The notes beneath the pieces are model-generated. The model saw only the letters and a list, made by a program, of their open reading frames with translations, made no database searches and was not told the DNA's origin. From Sphingomonas sp. NBWT7 (lineage in GTDB: Bacteria; Pseudomonadota; Alphaproteobacteria; Sphingomonadales; Sphingomonadaceae), in assembly GCF_014217605.1 (NCBI RefSeq), contig NZ_CP043639.1, forward strand, positions 2,379,501-2,443,500: DNA of 64,000 bases, in the 5' to 3' direction. Shown one piece after another: positions 41,970 to 50,896 of this stretch (position 1 is the stretch's first letter; every line of letters begins with the position of its first letter). The translations under genes were made by a program, and so were the position numbers.

Positions 41970-43187
41970 TCATGCGCGGGCGAGCGCCACCTCGAGCGTC
42001 TTCAACCCATTGATGAAGTTCGAGCGCAGCCGCACGGGCTGCGCCGTCACCGTAAACGACGCTACACGCTTCGCCAGGGTCTCGAAAGCGACGCGAAGCT
42101 GCATTTCCGCCAGTCGCGACCCGACACAGACGTGCTGCCCCGAACCAAAACCGACATGGGAGATGTTGCCGCGCGTCAGATCGAACGTATTGGGATCGGT
42201 GAAAGCTGCCGCGTCGCGGTTACCGCTGGCATACCAAAGGACGACCTTGTCGCCTTTCGCGATACGCTTGCCGCCTAGCTCGGTATCGGCTGTCGCAGTG
42301 CGCCGCATGTGCAGCACTGGGCTGGCGTGGCGTACCATCTCCTTGACGCCATGCACCAGCAGCGAGGGATCTTCGCGGACGGCATTCCACGCATCCGGTT
42401 GTTCGGCAAAGCGCATCATCGAATGGCTGAGCGAGTTGCGCGTGGTCTCATTGCCGCCGACCAGCACCAGGATGAGGTTTCCCACGAAATCACCGAACGG
42501 CACGGCCACACCATCGATCTGCGCATTGGCGAGCAGCGAGGCGATGTCATGCGTGGGTTCGGCCCGGCGCGCGTCGAAGAGTTCGCCGGCAAAGGCGAAG
42601 AATTCACCTAACACGCTCTGCATCGCCTCCGGGCTTTGACGAAAATCAGGATCGTCCTCTCCGACGAAGGCATTGGTCCAATCGTACAGCTTGGGCCACA
42701 TATCCGGTGAGATGCCGAGCAGCTCGGCGAGCGTCAGCAACGGCAGCGGAGCGTTGAGCAGCGTCACGATGTCGATCGGCTGATCCAGGGGAATTGCGTC
42801 CACAAGCGCCTCGACACGCGTGCGTATACGGGCCTCGATGTCGCCGAGCCGTACGGGCGACAGGGCCGGCATCACGAACTTGCGATAACGCGTATGGATC
42901 GGCGGGTCTCGCGAGATGAACGGGATGCCAATCGCACTGTCGCCGGCCCCCGTCAGTCCGACTTCGTTTTCGTTGAAGATGCGGTGTCCGCCCCATTCGT
43001 GAGCCGAAGAAAACAGGCCAGGATTGCGCGATACCGCGACGATATCGGCGTGACGGGTGATCGACCAGAAGCCCGAACCGTCCGCCTCATCGCTCCAATG
43101 CACCGGATCGTGCGCGCGCAGTTCGGCAAAAGCGTCATACGGTACGCCGCGCGCATATAGCCCGGGATCCTTCAGATCGGAAACCAT
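41970..43187 (-). CDS. Cytochrome P450
   Basis: 405-residue soluble P450. I-helix 'VLVGGNETTRNSLSH', ExxR in 'VKEMVRHASPVLHMRRT', heme loop 'VGFGSGQHVCVGSRLAEMQL'. Nearest in general style to CYP families that hydroxylate terpenes or steroids (linalool-8-monooxygenase and CYP125/142 style); the exact family needs a search. The start codon shares one base with the stop of the TonB receptor gene (TGATG), so the two are coupled. No ferredoxin partner in the window. It differs from the P450 at 15.9-17.2 kb. Confidence 0.93.
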   Translation of the reverse strand: MVSDLKDPGLYARGVPYDAFAELRAHDPVHWSDEADGSGFWSITRHADIVAVSRNPGLFSSAHEWGGHRIFNENEVGLTGAGDSAIGIPFISRDPPIHTRYRKFVMPALSPVRLGDIEARIRTRVEALVDAIPLDQPIDIVTLLNAPLPLLTLAELLGISPDMWPKLYDWTNAFVGEDDPDFRQSPEAMQSVLGEFFAFAGELFDARRAEPTHDIASLLANAQIDGVAVPFGDFVGNLILVLVGGNETTRNSLSHSMMRFAEQPDAWNAVREDPSLLVHGVKEMVRHASPVLHMRRTATADTELGGKRIAKGDKVVLWYASGNRDAAAFTDPNTFDLTRGNISHVGFGSGQHVCVGSRLAEMQLRVAFETLAKRVASFTVTAQPVRLRSNFINGLKTLEVALARA

Positions 43188-45451
43188 CAGAACGTGATCC
43201 GTACCGCGCCGCCATAGGTGCGCGGCGCGGCAGGAACGAGGAAGTTGTACGGGAAGCCGGCGCCGCGAAGATCAAGCCCATAGGCATAGGTTTCACGGCC
43301 GAAGATGTTGTTTCCCCAGGCCTTCAGCGTGATGCGCCCAATCGTCCATGCCAAAGTCGCATTGACCTTGGCGAAATCGCCCTGCTGCAGTTCGGCGTTG
43401 TTCTGCTGCGATCCTGCAACGTTGGTATCGTTGAACGGCGAGAAGAACTGCCGCGTGAAGAAAGCGACGTTGGGCGAGAAGACGAGGGCGTTCTCCCCGT
43501 CGCGGAATACGGCAAGATCGACGCCGCCTTGCGCGGTGAAGCGCGGGGCGAAGGGTAGATCGTTGCCTGAAAGATCGGTGCCCTGCAACGACAGTTCCTT
43601 GTACGTCGCGTGGAGATAGCCGAGCGCCGCGTTCAGGCTGATCGTCGGGGACAGCCGCAGCACCGCTTCGGCTTCCGCCCCGTAAATCTCCGATTTTGGC
43701 GCATTGACTAGGAAGGACACCGGGCCGGGCCGCGTATCCTGCACCTGCTGGTTCGAGTAATCGTAGTAAAAGCCCGCCGCAGACAGCGTCAGCGCACCGA
43801 ACCGTCCCTTCGCGCCGACTTCATAGGCGTTGACGCGCTCTGGTGCGATATAGGTGATCCCTGCCGATGACGTGTAGCCACCGCCGTTGAACGCCCCCGA
43901 ACGATAGCCGCGATTGTAGCTGGCATAGACCAGCGGGCCATCGTCGAACTGATAGGACAGCGAGACGCGACCGGTCAGCGCATTGTTGCGTCCGCGCAGA
44001 GCGAAGCGTGCACCCGGATTGTACGGGCAGGTTCCCGGCACCCCGGGACAAGGCACGGTCGTGGCAAGGGGAAGCTGCGCGCCTCCTACGTCGCCGGCGA
44101 ACAGATAGGCGAAGCCGTCGTCGTAGCGCGATCGATCCCAAGTGTAGCGGCCGCCGAGCGTCAGCGTCAGCCCGCGCGAGAGTTCGTAATCTCCCTGCGC
44201 GAACACTGCGGTGCTGCGGCGCCGCTGAGTGTACCTCTGGAAGAAGCCGCCGTTGACGCCAGGTCCGAGCGCTTGACCGATGTTGAAGGTATTCTCCGTC
44301 TCGACCTTGTCGAACCCGTAGAAGCCGCCGGCGACGAGCTTCACCGGCCCGCCATCGTAATTGAGGCGCGCTTCCTCGCTGAATTGATCGTAATTTGAGC
44401 GCCAGTTGATATCGAGAATATCGAGCGGCGATCCGTCCGCCGCTTGTTGCAGATCCTGCTTGCCGGCGTCCTTCGACGTAATCGACGTCAGCGTCACTTG
44501 CGGCGAGATTTCGTAGGCGATCGTAGCGGAAGCGCCATAGGCTTCGGTGCGATTGCGGCCGACCCAATTCTCATTGGTTTCAAAGAAATCCAGCCCCTGA
44601 CGGAATGGCAACAGGCCGTGCACCGCCGCCTGGGTTCCGCGGTCGCGCCCGCCATAAGCCTTGATCTTCACGTCGAGCGGCCCGCCACCGGGGCGGAAGC
44701 GGAGCGTGGCACGCCCCTGCAGTGTGTCCTGCGAATTTGCGTCGCGCCCACCAGGGGCAACGTTGCGGATCCGCCCATCGCCCTTTGCGAAATTGCCCGC
44801 GATGCGAATGCCGAGCTGATCCTCGACCATCGTCGCCTCGACCGCCGCCTGCGCCGTCCACGTATCGTAGTTGCCGTAACCTGCCTCGGCATAGCCTTCG
44901 TTGCGGGTGAGCGACGGCGCACGCGTGATGAAGTTGATCGCACCGCCCGTCGTGTTGCGGCCGAACAATGTCCCCTGTGGCCCTCGCAGCACCTCTACAC
45001 GATCGAGATCGAACAGCCCCATGCCGTGCGCAGTACGGTTTGCTAGATAGACGTCGTCGACGTACACGCCGATCGGCGACGCCTGGTTCGAATTGTATTC
45101 GTTCGCGACCGAGATGCCGCGCAGCGAAAAGTTGGGCTGCGTGTTGCCGTATGGGCTCGATACCTGAAGATTGGGCACGGCACTGGCGAGGTTCGCTGAG
45201 TTCGTGACGCCCTTGTCCGCCAGCGCCTCGCCACCAAGCGCCGTTATGGCAATTGGCACGGTCAGGATCGATTGCGATCGTCGCTGTGCGGTCACGACAA
45301 TATCGCCCGTTTCGGTCAGCGCTGCGGGTACGGCTTCGTTGGTAGCCGGATCATTGGGAGAACCGTCGCTGGTGCCCTGCGCAGTTTGTGCACCTACGCC
45401 AACGGGAAAAAGAGCGCCGGCAAGCAGCGCGGCCAGATAGGCGGCTTTCAT
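43187..45451 (-). CDS. TonB-dependent outer-membrane receptor
   Basis: 754 residues. Signal peptide 'MKAAYLAALLAGALFPVGVG', plug domain from 'DIVVTAQRRSQSILTVPIAI' with 'VLRGPQGTLFGRNTTGGAIN', barrel end '(T)YGGAVRITF'. It is the first gene of an operon with a P450, an AraC regulator and an alcohol dehydrogenase, so it likely imports the substrate they use. Similar in design to the receptors at 5.3-7.7 and 22.9-25.2 kb but not a recent duplicate. Confidence 0.92.
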   Translation of the reverse strand: MKAAYLAALLAGALFPVGVGAQTAQGTSDGSPNDPATNEAVPAALTETGDIVVTAQRRSQSILTVPIAITALGGEALADKGVTNSANLASAVPNLQVSSPYGNTQPNFSLRGISVANEYNSNQASPIGVYVDDVYLANRTAHGMGLFDLDRVEVLRGPQGTLFGRNTTGGAINFITRAPSLTRNEGYAEAGYGNYDTWTAQAAVEATMVEDQLGIRIAGNFAKGDGRIRNVAPGGRDANSQDTLQGRATLRFRPGGGPLDVKIKAYGGRDRGTQAAVHGLLPFRQGLDFFETNENWVGRNRTEAYGASATIAYEISPQVTLTSITSKDAGKQDLQQAADGSPLDILDINWRSNYDQFSEEARLNYDGGPVKLVAGGFYGFDKVETENTFNIGQALGPGVNGGFFQRYTQRRRSTAVFAQGDYELSRGLTLTLGGRYTWDRSRYDDGFAYLFAGDVGGAQLPLATTVPCPGVPGTCPYNPGARFALRGRNNALTGRVSLSYQFDDGPLVYASYNRGYRSGAFNGGGYTSSAGITYIAPERVNAYEVGAKGRFGALTLSAAGFYYDYSNQQVQDTRPGPVSFLVNAPKSEIYGAEAEAVLRLSPTISLNAALGYLHATYKELSLQGTDLSGNDLPFAPRFTAQGGVDLAVFRDGENALVFSPNVAFFTRQFFSPFNDTNVAGSQQNNAELQQGDFAKVNATLAWTIGRITLKAWGNNIFGRETYAYGLDLRGAGFPYNFLVPAAPRTYGGAVRITF

Positions 45452-45919
45452 CCATCCCTCCTTTATCGAGCCGATCTCGCCGGATCCGCATCTTATAGGG
45501 GGATATTAGTAGCGCGCGTGATCACCTCAGGCTTTACACGCGCTTGCGATGATTTTTGCCATTTCTTGCGCCTAGGCTTCGGGCTCGGAACGGCGACTGT
45601 GCATCACTCAGCGACGTGTGTTGATGCGTCGATCCTACACGCAGAAGAAACTCGTGGACTGCTCGCGCACGGCGGGGCGCGCGCTCGATGGAGAGTTTAA
45701 GGCTGCATAAGTGATGGCTGATTTGCGGCAACGGCAGATAGCCACATTGGCTAAACCAAGAGCTGCCAGGCAGGAAAGTCCCCAATCTCGGCCGTTCCGA
45801 GCGGCTGGCTCGGCGCGCTTCAGCGGTCGGTCCGCTTACATGAACGGGCGGCCCGTTTCGGGTGCTGCCTTGAGGGCGCTGAATGACCGACAATGGGTCT
45901 TTCCTGCCAAGCAGTGCGC
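45452..45919. other. Intergenic region upstream of a TonB receptor operon
   Basis: About 470 bases. It contains the promoter of the receptor operon (not assigned) and dispersed-repeat copy F at 45840-45905. No gene was supported. Confidence 0.5.
45840..45905 (+). repeat. Dispersed intergenic repeat, copy F
   Basis: 'ATGAACGGGCGGCCCGTTTC', 'GGGTGCTGCCTTGAG', 'GGCGCTGAATGACCGAC' and 'ATGGGTC'. Best-preserved copy; the second half matches copies B and E. Confidence 0.55.
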
Positions 45920-46210
45920 TTAAAGAGGCTTGTCGATCTCGATTAGTTCCAGTGGCTGCGCTAGCGTCCCCGTGCTGACGAACAACCGTTCAACGCCGAC
46001 ACGGGCCGCCCAGACTAGACCCGCTGCTTCAGCCTCCTCGGCATTCTCATAAGCCGGCGCATCAACGATCGTGACGGACTCGCCGTCATCAGTGCCCACG
46101 CACAGCGCAGATGCCGTGAGCTTGAAGATGGCTTCGGCTGTCTGCTCGATGCGAATGCAATCAACATCAACCGATGCCTGCTCGCCGACGGGCAGTCTGA
46201 CGATTTCCAT
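45920..46210 (-). CDS. Small hypothetical acidic protein
   Basis: 96 residues, acidic, no membrane helix ('MEIVRLPVGEQASVDVDCIR', 'APAYENAEEAEAAGLVWAA'). GGAG lies 9 bases before the ATG. It has the composition of a real protein but no domain I recognise. It stands alone between the catabolic operon and the integrated-replicon remnant. Confidence 0.55.
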   Translation of the reverse strand: MEIVRLPVGEQASVDVDCIRIEQTAEAIFKLTASALCVGTDDGESVTIVDAPAYENAEEAEAAGLVWAARVGVERLFVSTGTLAQPLELIEIDKPL

Positions 46211-46329
46211 TCGATGCTCCTACCTTGCCAGTATCGTGAACGCTGTCGTGGAACGAGGGGTTCGTGCGACTTGCGATTGACCGGGATATGCTGATGCATC
46301 GCCCGTTTGGCTCACACATGAGTCCTTAA

Positions 46330-46390
46330 GAACGAGCGACCGGAGTTGGAAAGCGGCGTCACGGCGCTTAATGACCGCTGGTGGGTCTGA
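46330..46390 (+). repeat. Dispersed intergenic repeat, copy E
   Basis: 'CGGAGTTGGAAAGCGG', then 'GGCGCTTAATGACCGCTG' and 'GTGGGTCTGAAAGG'. Its second half matches copies B and F. Confidence 0.5.
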
Positions 46391-46455
46391 AAGGACTTAA
46401 ATGCCAAGGCAGGCATAGTTCGCGGACGCCGACCATACCTCTTTCAAACAATGAA

Positions 46456-46483
46456 TGCCAGGGAGCTAGTCAGCTCCCTGGCA
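46456..46483 (-). terminator. Hairpin terminator after the DUF927 gene
   Basis: 'TGCCAGGGAGCT' (46456-46467) pairs exactly with 'AGCTCCCTGGCA' (46472-46483) over a 4-base loop, 20 bases past the stop of the minus-strand DUF927 gene. The minus strand continues 'TTCATTGTTTG', only moderately U-rich. Confidence 0.7.
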
Positions 46484-46503
46484 CCCAAATTTTCAGATTG
46501 TAC

Positions 46504-48129
46504 TTACGCTTGGGTCAGCAGAGGCGACCTAGCGCGCAAGCGGATGCAGACCATACGGTCGCGCTGCGACTTGCGAACATTACGATAGGTATCGTAGCGA
46601 TCTCCTTCGCGAACGAGGAGCTTGCGAATATCCTTATCGGTCTTACGCACCGTCGACCAATTCGCGAACAGCTCCTCGGCAACATCACCGGTCATCAGGA
46701 ACTCGACGTCGCCATTTGCTTTGTTCATGCGAAATGCCTTGGTCTTGCTGAATTTCCGGTCAGACAGTCGACCGTCCCTGCCACGCTTTAGCACCATGAC
46801 ACTCGAGTCGCGGAGCAGCCCGGCGACTACCTCCATCGGCCGCGGCGGGGGCAGGGTCGCGTTGACGTGCAGGTTATAGCACGCGAGGGTCGATTGCAGT
46901 GGCGAGAACGTCTCCGGAAGCGCGCCGAGATGCTGGGCCAGCCGCATAGCGGCGTATACCAAACTGAAGGCCTGCAGGGTGCGCCTTGATGCCTTTCGAG
47001 GATTAGCTGCGGCCGCTTGTTCCCGGAATTGCTGGAGGTGGTAGTCGAAGCGTGCGCGGAACCCCTCCCTGTCCTCCGCGATCAGGTTCACCAGCCCTGC
47101 CAGGAAATGCGGCATGGCATGGCCATGATGGCGATCGGCAGCCCGCAGCAGCGGGCCAACGAAGTCGCTGATGGTGAGGTAGGGCGGCGGAAGGTGGTCG
47201 AAGATGCCGTGAGGACGCCCCTTCAACGGAAGCGCGAGGAACCGGCTTGCGACCGCGTCGATCATCTCCTGAGAAGCTCCGGAGTCGGCAATCATGTCGA
47301 TCAGATCATCGTTGGAGGTGCTGACGTAGTTAAAACGGAATCGGCGAGACAGAACCTTGTAGCGATACTTTTCCCGGCCTTCGGCAAGGCGCATCGAGAT
47401 GTCAATCAATGCGCGCCCACGAGCAGTTTTGGACATTCCGAAGCCGAACAGAGCTGCTTCATCAATGATCATCGTCAGATCAGCATAGTTCTGCATCTCC
47501 CACTCGATACCGTTGTCGGTGCCAGCGAATGAAAGGCCGTAGCCGTTGCCACCGGAGGTCGAAGGATAGCCGCAAGCGGACGCCATGACCGTGACCAACG
47601 AGCTCTTACCATCCTGGTTCGTCCCCGAGAGGTTGAAGCCGGGATTGATCGACTGTTCGCCAAACGCACGCAGCGGACCCGCGAACATCGTGCCGAGCAT
47701 GAACTCGCATACCACTTGGCCAGCGAGCGGGCCAGCAACCTCGTCAAGCCACCCGGAGAGCGTGCCGTTCGACGCGAAGCGCTCGGTTTCGCAATTGAAG
47801 ATCGGGTTTCCAGGTTGGACGCCGGTCGGCGCGAAAACCCGACCGTCTGGGTAAACGAAGCAGTCACCGTTCCAGCCCGCCGTTTCGTAAACAGCTTCGT
47901 CCTCCCATTCCGTGATACCGGATATAGCATCCCGGATCTCGGCACCCCGCTTTCCAAAAGCGATGATGCCGCTGTCGCTCATCGCGGCAAGTGCGCCATT
48001 AGGATTGCCGATTAACTCCTTCATGTACTCATAATGGATACAATCATCCTCTTGGATTTTCGCCATCTGCCGACCTTTCGGTGTCCGAATGCCAGATACA
48101 ATGCCGTTAAAGTAAATATACTTATTCAT
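46504..48129 (-). CDS. DUF927-type helicase/primase-like protein
   Basis: 541 residues. The central part is a P-loop ATPase of the DUF927 group: Walker A 'LSGTNQDGKSSLVTVMAS', Walker B 'LTMIIDEAALFGFG' and following 'RRFRFNYVSTSNDDL'. DUF927 proteins are superfamily-III-like helicases of phages, satellites and plasmids; they work with a Rep or primase in replication. The N-terminal 100 residues may serve as a binding domain. The gene lies 265 bases downstream of the HUH-like Rep gene on the same strand, as expected for a replication module. The ATG at 48129 is the first in frame. Confidence 0.75.
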   Translation of the reverse strand: MNKYIYFNGIVSGIRTPKGRQMAKIQEDDCIHYEYMKELIGNPNGALAAMSDSGIIAFGKRGAEIRDAISGITEWEDEAVYETAGWNGDCFVYPDGRVFAPTGVQPGNPIFNCETERFASNGTLSGWLDEVAGPLAGQVVCEFMLGTMFAGPLRAFGEQSINPGFNLSGTNQDGKSSLVTVMASACGYPSTSGGNGYGLSFAGTDNGIEWEMQNYADLTMIIDEAALFGFGMSKTARGRALIDISMRLAEGREKYRYKVLSRRFRFNYVSTSNDDLIDMIADSGASQEMIDAVASRFLALPLKGRPHGIFDHLPPPYLTISDFVGPLLRAADRHHGHAMPHFLAGLVNLIAEDREGFRARFDYHLQQFREQAAAANPRKASRRTLQAFSLVYAAMRLAQHLGALPETFSPLQSTLACYNLHVNATLPPPRPMEVVAGLLRDSSVMVLKRGRDGRLSDRKFSKTKAFRMNKANGDVEFLMTGDVAEELFANWSTVRKTDKDIRKLLVREGDRYDTYRNVRKSQRDRMVCIRLRARSPLLTQA

Positions 48130-48394
48130 AATTTATACTCATCTATTGTGCTTTCAGGCGATACACGCAAAAGACGGATCATATCGGTTCGAGAGGCATA
48201 GAACCTCTCCCCGAAATCCCCGATTTCCTCGGTGATCTGTGATGCATAGCGCCGTAAGGGATGGTTGGATGAGCTGTGCAGTCAGCTATTCTACTGCACG
48301 TCACTCTCCAAAAGGTGTGTTTTAGTCGCTCGACAGCTGGATCCTTGCGGTTTGCGATGAACTCAAAAGGTTTCAAGATGATCATTCGGCCACA

Positions 48395-49279
48395 CTAGGT
48401 GGTCGGTGTCAGGCGTCCCTTAATTACGCGAAGACCACGCAGAACTGAGATGTCCTCAATCGTCCAACGGTCGAAGAACAGCCTTTCGAGCGGAACAAGC
48501 TCTGCTGGCATCGGCCGTGGGTACGACCGATCGCGGTTGCCGGGTTGATTGCGAGCGCTCGGCTGCGATGGCCATCGCTCCTTCAGCACGTAGAGGCACA
48601 AGTAGCCGATGTTGCGGAGGCGCTTACGCTTCAGCACCACGCGTCTGTTGACCAGGTCACGTTCTTCGTCTGCCTGTTGCCTCGGTGACTTGTACTTTCG
48701 GAGCTTGCGGAGCGCATCGACGGCTGCGAGTTCACTGCCTGTGGCGAACCCGTGCCAGTGAAAGAGGAACAGGCCTTCCTTTTGCAGATAATCGCAGTCG
48801 AGGAAGAACACCGACCAGCCAGGGCCGGTGAGGCGCAGCTTCTTGCGGACCCGATCAAGGTCCGCCTTCAGCTGGCTTGCCCAGCGTCGCGGGTCAACGT
48901 GTAGGAGTTCATCTGGACGCACATCGCCGCCGCGGAACGCCATGGTCGCGAACGTGACCTTCTGGCCTCGATGCTGCGCTCCCTCGACGAGCCGGTACAG
49001 GGCGCCTCCAACATGGAGCCGGACGTAGCCCTGCGTGACCTGCGACGCCCGCGACGGCGGCGCGGGTGCGTCACAGGCAACGCGGCCTAGCTTCCGCGCG
49101 AGGTCTAGCACCTCGAAGAAGTCGCAGTTTGTGTGCGAGGTCGAGGGGGCCAGGCCAAGCTGAAGCGCCATCCTTTTGTCGCGCAACACGCGTGAGCGGA
49201 GAGAGCCGAAGTCGGAGCGGCGCGACAGATCATATCGCCCGCGCTCGCGGCGAAGATTCTTCAAACCGGCGCCGCTCAT
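48395..49279 (-). CDS. HUH-type replication initiator-like protein
   Basis: 294 residues. Three elements in order resemble rolling-circle Rep motifs: 'KVTFATMAF' (motif 1-like), 'LFLFHWHGFA' with H174-W-H176 (HUH motif), and 'YLCLYVLK' with Tyr226/Tyr230 and Lys233 (motif 3, YxxxYxxK-like). If correct it nicks one strand through a tyrosine. The protein is basic, with charged ends. No family name is certain. Next to it are a DUF927 helicase and an AlpA-like protein, the usual company of an integrated small replicon. Confidence 0.5.
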   Translation of the reverse strand: MSGAGLKNLRRERGRYDLSRRSDFGSLRSRVLRDKRMALQLGLAPSTSHTNCDFFEVLDLARKLGRVACDAPAPPSRASQVTQGYVRLHVGGALYRLVEGAQHRGQKVTFATMAFRGGDVRPDELLHVDPRRWASQLKADLDRVRKKLRLTGPGWSVFFLDCDYLQKEGLFLFHWHGFATGSELAAVDALRKLRKYKSPRQQADEERDLVNRRVVLKRKRLRNIGYLCLYVLKERWPSQPSARNQPGNRDRSYPRPMPAELVPLERLFFDRWTIEDISVLRGLRVIKGRLTPTT

Positions 49280-49367
49280 CGAGGGGTGCTCACTTGGAGG
49301 CTACGCGTGACCGGCGCACCTTCAGCGTGCTTTGCAGCGTCGAGGCTGCGGTGATCAGCAAGGGGCA

Positions 49368-49562
49368 TCACTTAGCCTTCTCGCTGCCATTCGCGAGCAG
49401 CGCATCGATGCTCGCCACCGTGATCAAGGTGCGACCCAGCACCTTTACCTTCTTCAGCTTGCCCTGTGCGATCAGGTTATACGCGGTCGTGCGGCCGAGG
49501 TCGGTCATCGCCGAGAAGGTCGCGATCGACACTGCGATCGGCTCTATGGTTCGTGTTGGCAT
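49368..49562 (-). CDS. AlpA/excisionase-like helix-turn-helix protein
   Basis: 64 residues: 'SAMTDLGRTTAYNLIAQGKL' and 'KKVKVLGRTLITVASIDALL', the helix-turn-helix plus wing of the AlpA/MerR-like excisionase family. Such proteins direct excision or activate integrase genes of islands. No integrase is adjacent, which suggests the island is incomplete. Position between the Rep-like gene and the hypothetical gene fits a regulator of the element. Confidence 0.75.
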   Translation of the reverse strand: MPTRTIEPIAVSIATFSAMTDLGRTTAYNLIAQGKLKKVKVLGRTLITVASIDALLANGSEKAK

Positions 49563-49682
49563 CTGTAGGTCTCCGTCGTTGGCGGCTTGCCCGCTGAAGA
49601 CCTTTTCTCATTGACGTACTGTTTGCGCAGGAGAGCTATCGGGTAGAGACCGAGTAAGAACGGGTATTATCTGAGCGCTGTG

Positions 49683-50309
49683 CTAAAGCTCGCAGAACCG
49701 GTTCCAAATCCTCCTCACTGGCTCTTTAATCGAGTCTTCGCTGAGAGCGTTGTCGCCCATTGCCGCTATTATGTCTTCTCGAAGCGCGGCTTGCGATCTG
49801 ATTTGTCCGGGAACCAAATTTCCGTCCCTGGCGATCTGGATCACCTCAAGCCAAAATGCTTCCCAGCGGTAGAAGTCAGTTCGACGACCACCTTTCGTCG
49901 GTGAACTTTTAGTGAGCGTTTCAGGATTTGCTGGTTGCTCTAAATCATCTTTAAAGAAACTGACGCCCTTGTAGTAGATAAACTCCCGCGGCTTCAGCGA
50001 TATGGTCACAATGAAAAAAGACTCAGGCCAGATCCACGAGTCAACATCGTCCGCCCATCGTACAGATTGCCGGAAATCCGACTGGACCTCTTCTTCAGGA
50101 TCATGGTCTGCAGGCTCTCCAGTCGCGCTCTCCCAGGAGGCATTCATGTCAACGTGATCGGCACCCCAAGCCTCAGCAGCACGAGCTCGCAGTTTTCCGT
50201 CGCGGAGCATCTCGGCCAGAGTGTCTTTTGCGATCGCGCGACCGCCCAATCGGCCTTCCACCATCTCGAGAGCGTCGCTCGCGCTGATCCACTCATTGTC
50301 AGAGGCCAT
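49683..50309 (-). CDS. Hypothetical protein of integrated element
   Basis: About 208 residues. Soluble, acidic, Trp-rich in the middle ('WADDVDSWIWPESFFIVTIS'). No recognised domain. The start is taken at 50309 ('MASDNEWISASDALEMVEGR'), which has GAAGGGA 7 bases upstream; an upstream ATG at 50351 has no site. Element-specific cargo or a regulator; sure only that it is a good frame. Confidence 0.6.
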   Translation of the reverse strand: MASDNEWISASDALEMVEGRLGGRAIAKDTLAEMLRDGKLRARAAEAWGADHVDMNASWESATGEPADHDPEEEVQSDFRQSVRWADDVDSWIWPESFFIVTISLKPREFIYYKGVSFFKDDLEQPANPETLTKSSPTKGGRRTDFYRWEAFWLEVIQIARDGNLVPGQIRSQAALREDIIAAMGDNALSEDSIKEPVRRIWNRFCEL

Positions 50310-50351
50310 ATCAATCCCTTCGAAAAGCAATGCCCTAGAGCTAGTTACCAT

Positions 50352-50637
50352 GGCTCGCAGCCGTCAATGGCCGGCTCGAGGCAGCAAGCGCGATGTGCAG
50401 CTGGAGTGTCGTGTGAAGGACGTGCCCGTAACGCGCACTGCGCTATCGATGCTGTCCATGGGGCAGGACGACATTGCGCTTCAGCATGAGCATCTGCATT
50501 GCCGGCGAGCTCAAGCCTACAAGCCTCGTTCGTTCGCACATGCTCACAGGCGTGTGCGCAAAGCCAATCAGGAAGTGGGCACCGCCGTGGGCATGGCATG
50601 CCGCTAAGCGTCTAAGTTGCTTTAAAGGCTAAAGAAT
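50352..50637. other. Junction between element and tRNA-Ser
   Basis: About 286 bases between the hypothetical gene and the tRNA 3' end. A frame of 86 codons on the plus strand (from 50350) has no ribosome site or domain, so I do not call it. The tRNA 3' end at 50638 is the expected attachment site; no second copy of the tRNA end was seen elsewhere in the window by eye. Confidence 0.4.
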
Positions 50638-50727
50638 TGGCGGAGACGGAGGGATTCGAACCCTCGGTACAGTTTCCCGTACGACGCTTTAGCAAAGCGT
50701 TGGTTTCAGCCACTCACCCACGTCTCC
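50638..50727 (-). tRNA. tRNA-Ser (anticodon GCT)
   Basis: 90 bases, minus strand. Acceptor stem 'GGAGACG'/'CGTCTCC' plus discriminator G and encoded CCA. Anticodon stem 'ACGCT'/'AGCGT' with loop TTGCTAA, giving anticodon GCT for serine codons AGC/AGT. The long variable arm and the 'GGTTCGAATCC' T-arm are clear. Its 3' end faces the integrated-element remnant. Confidence 0.95.
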
Positions 50728-50896
50728 GGGCCGGCAGAGGCGCGGCTATAGCGGCGTCTTTCGGGGCGATCAACACCACCGCCGCGGTTCGGATCGGCGC
50801 GCCGCCGCCGCGCGCCGTCGCATGCGTTCATTGCCGTGACAGCCATGCTACGGTTAAGATGGGCGAACGGGGTGCGCCCGGGGGAGTTTTTCAGTG

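Noticed and set aside
50350..50607. Plus-strand frame near the tRNA ('MARSRQWPARGSKRDVQLEC')
   Set aside because: No ribosome site, composition not protein-like, and no domain.
46211..50637. A second copy of the tRNA-Ser 3' end marking the other attachment site
   Set aside because: I scanned the window for the 'GGAGGGATTCGAACCCT' word and its near variants and found only the tRNA itself. The other end may lie outside, or has decayed.
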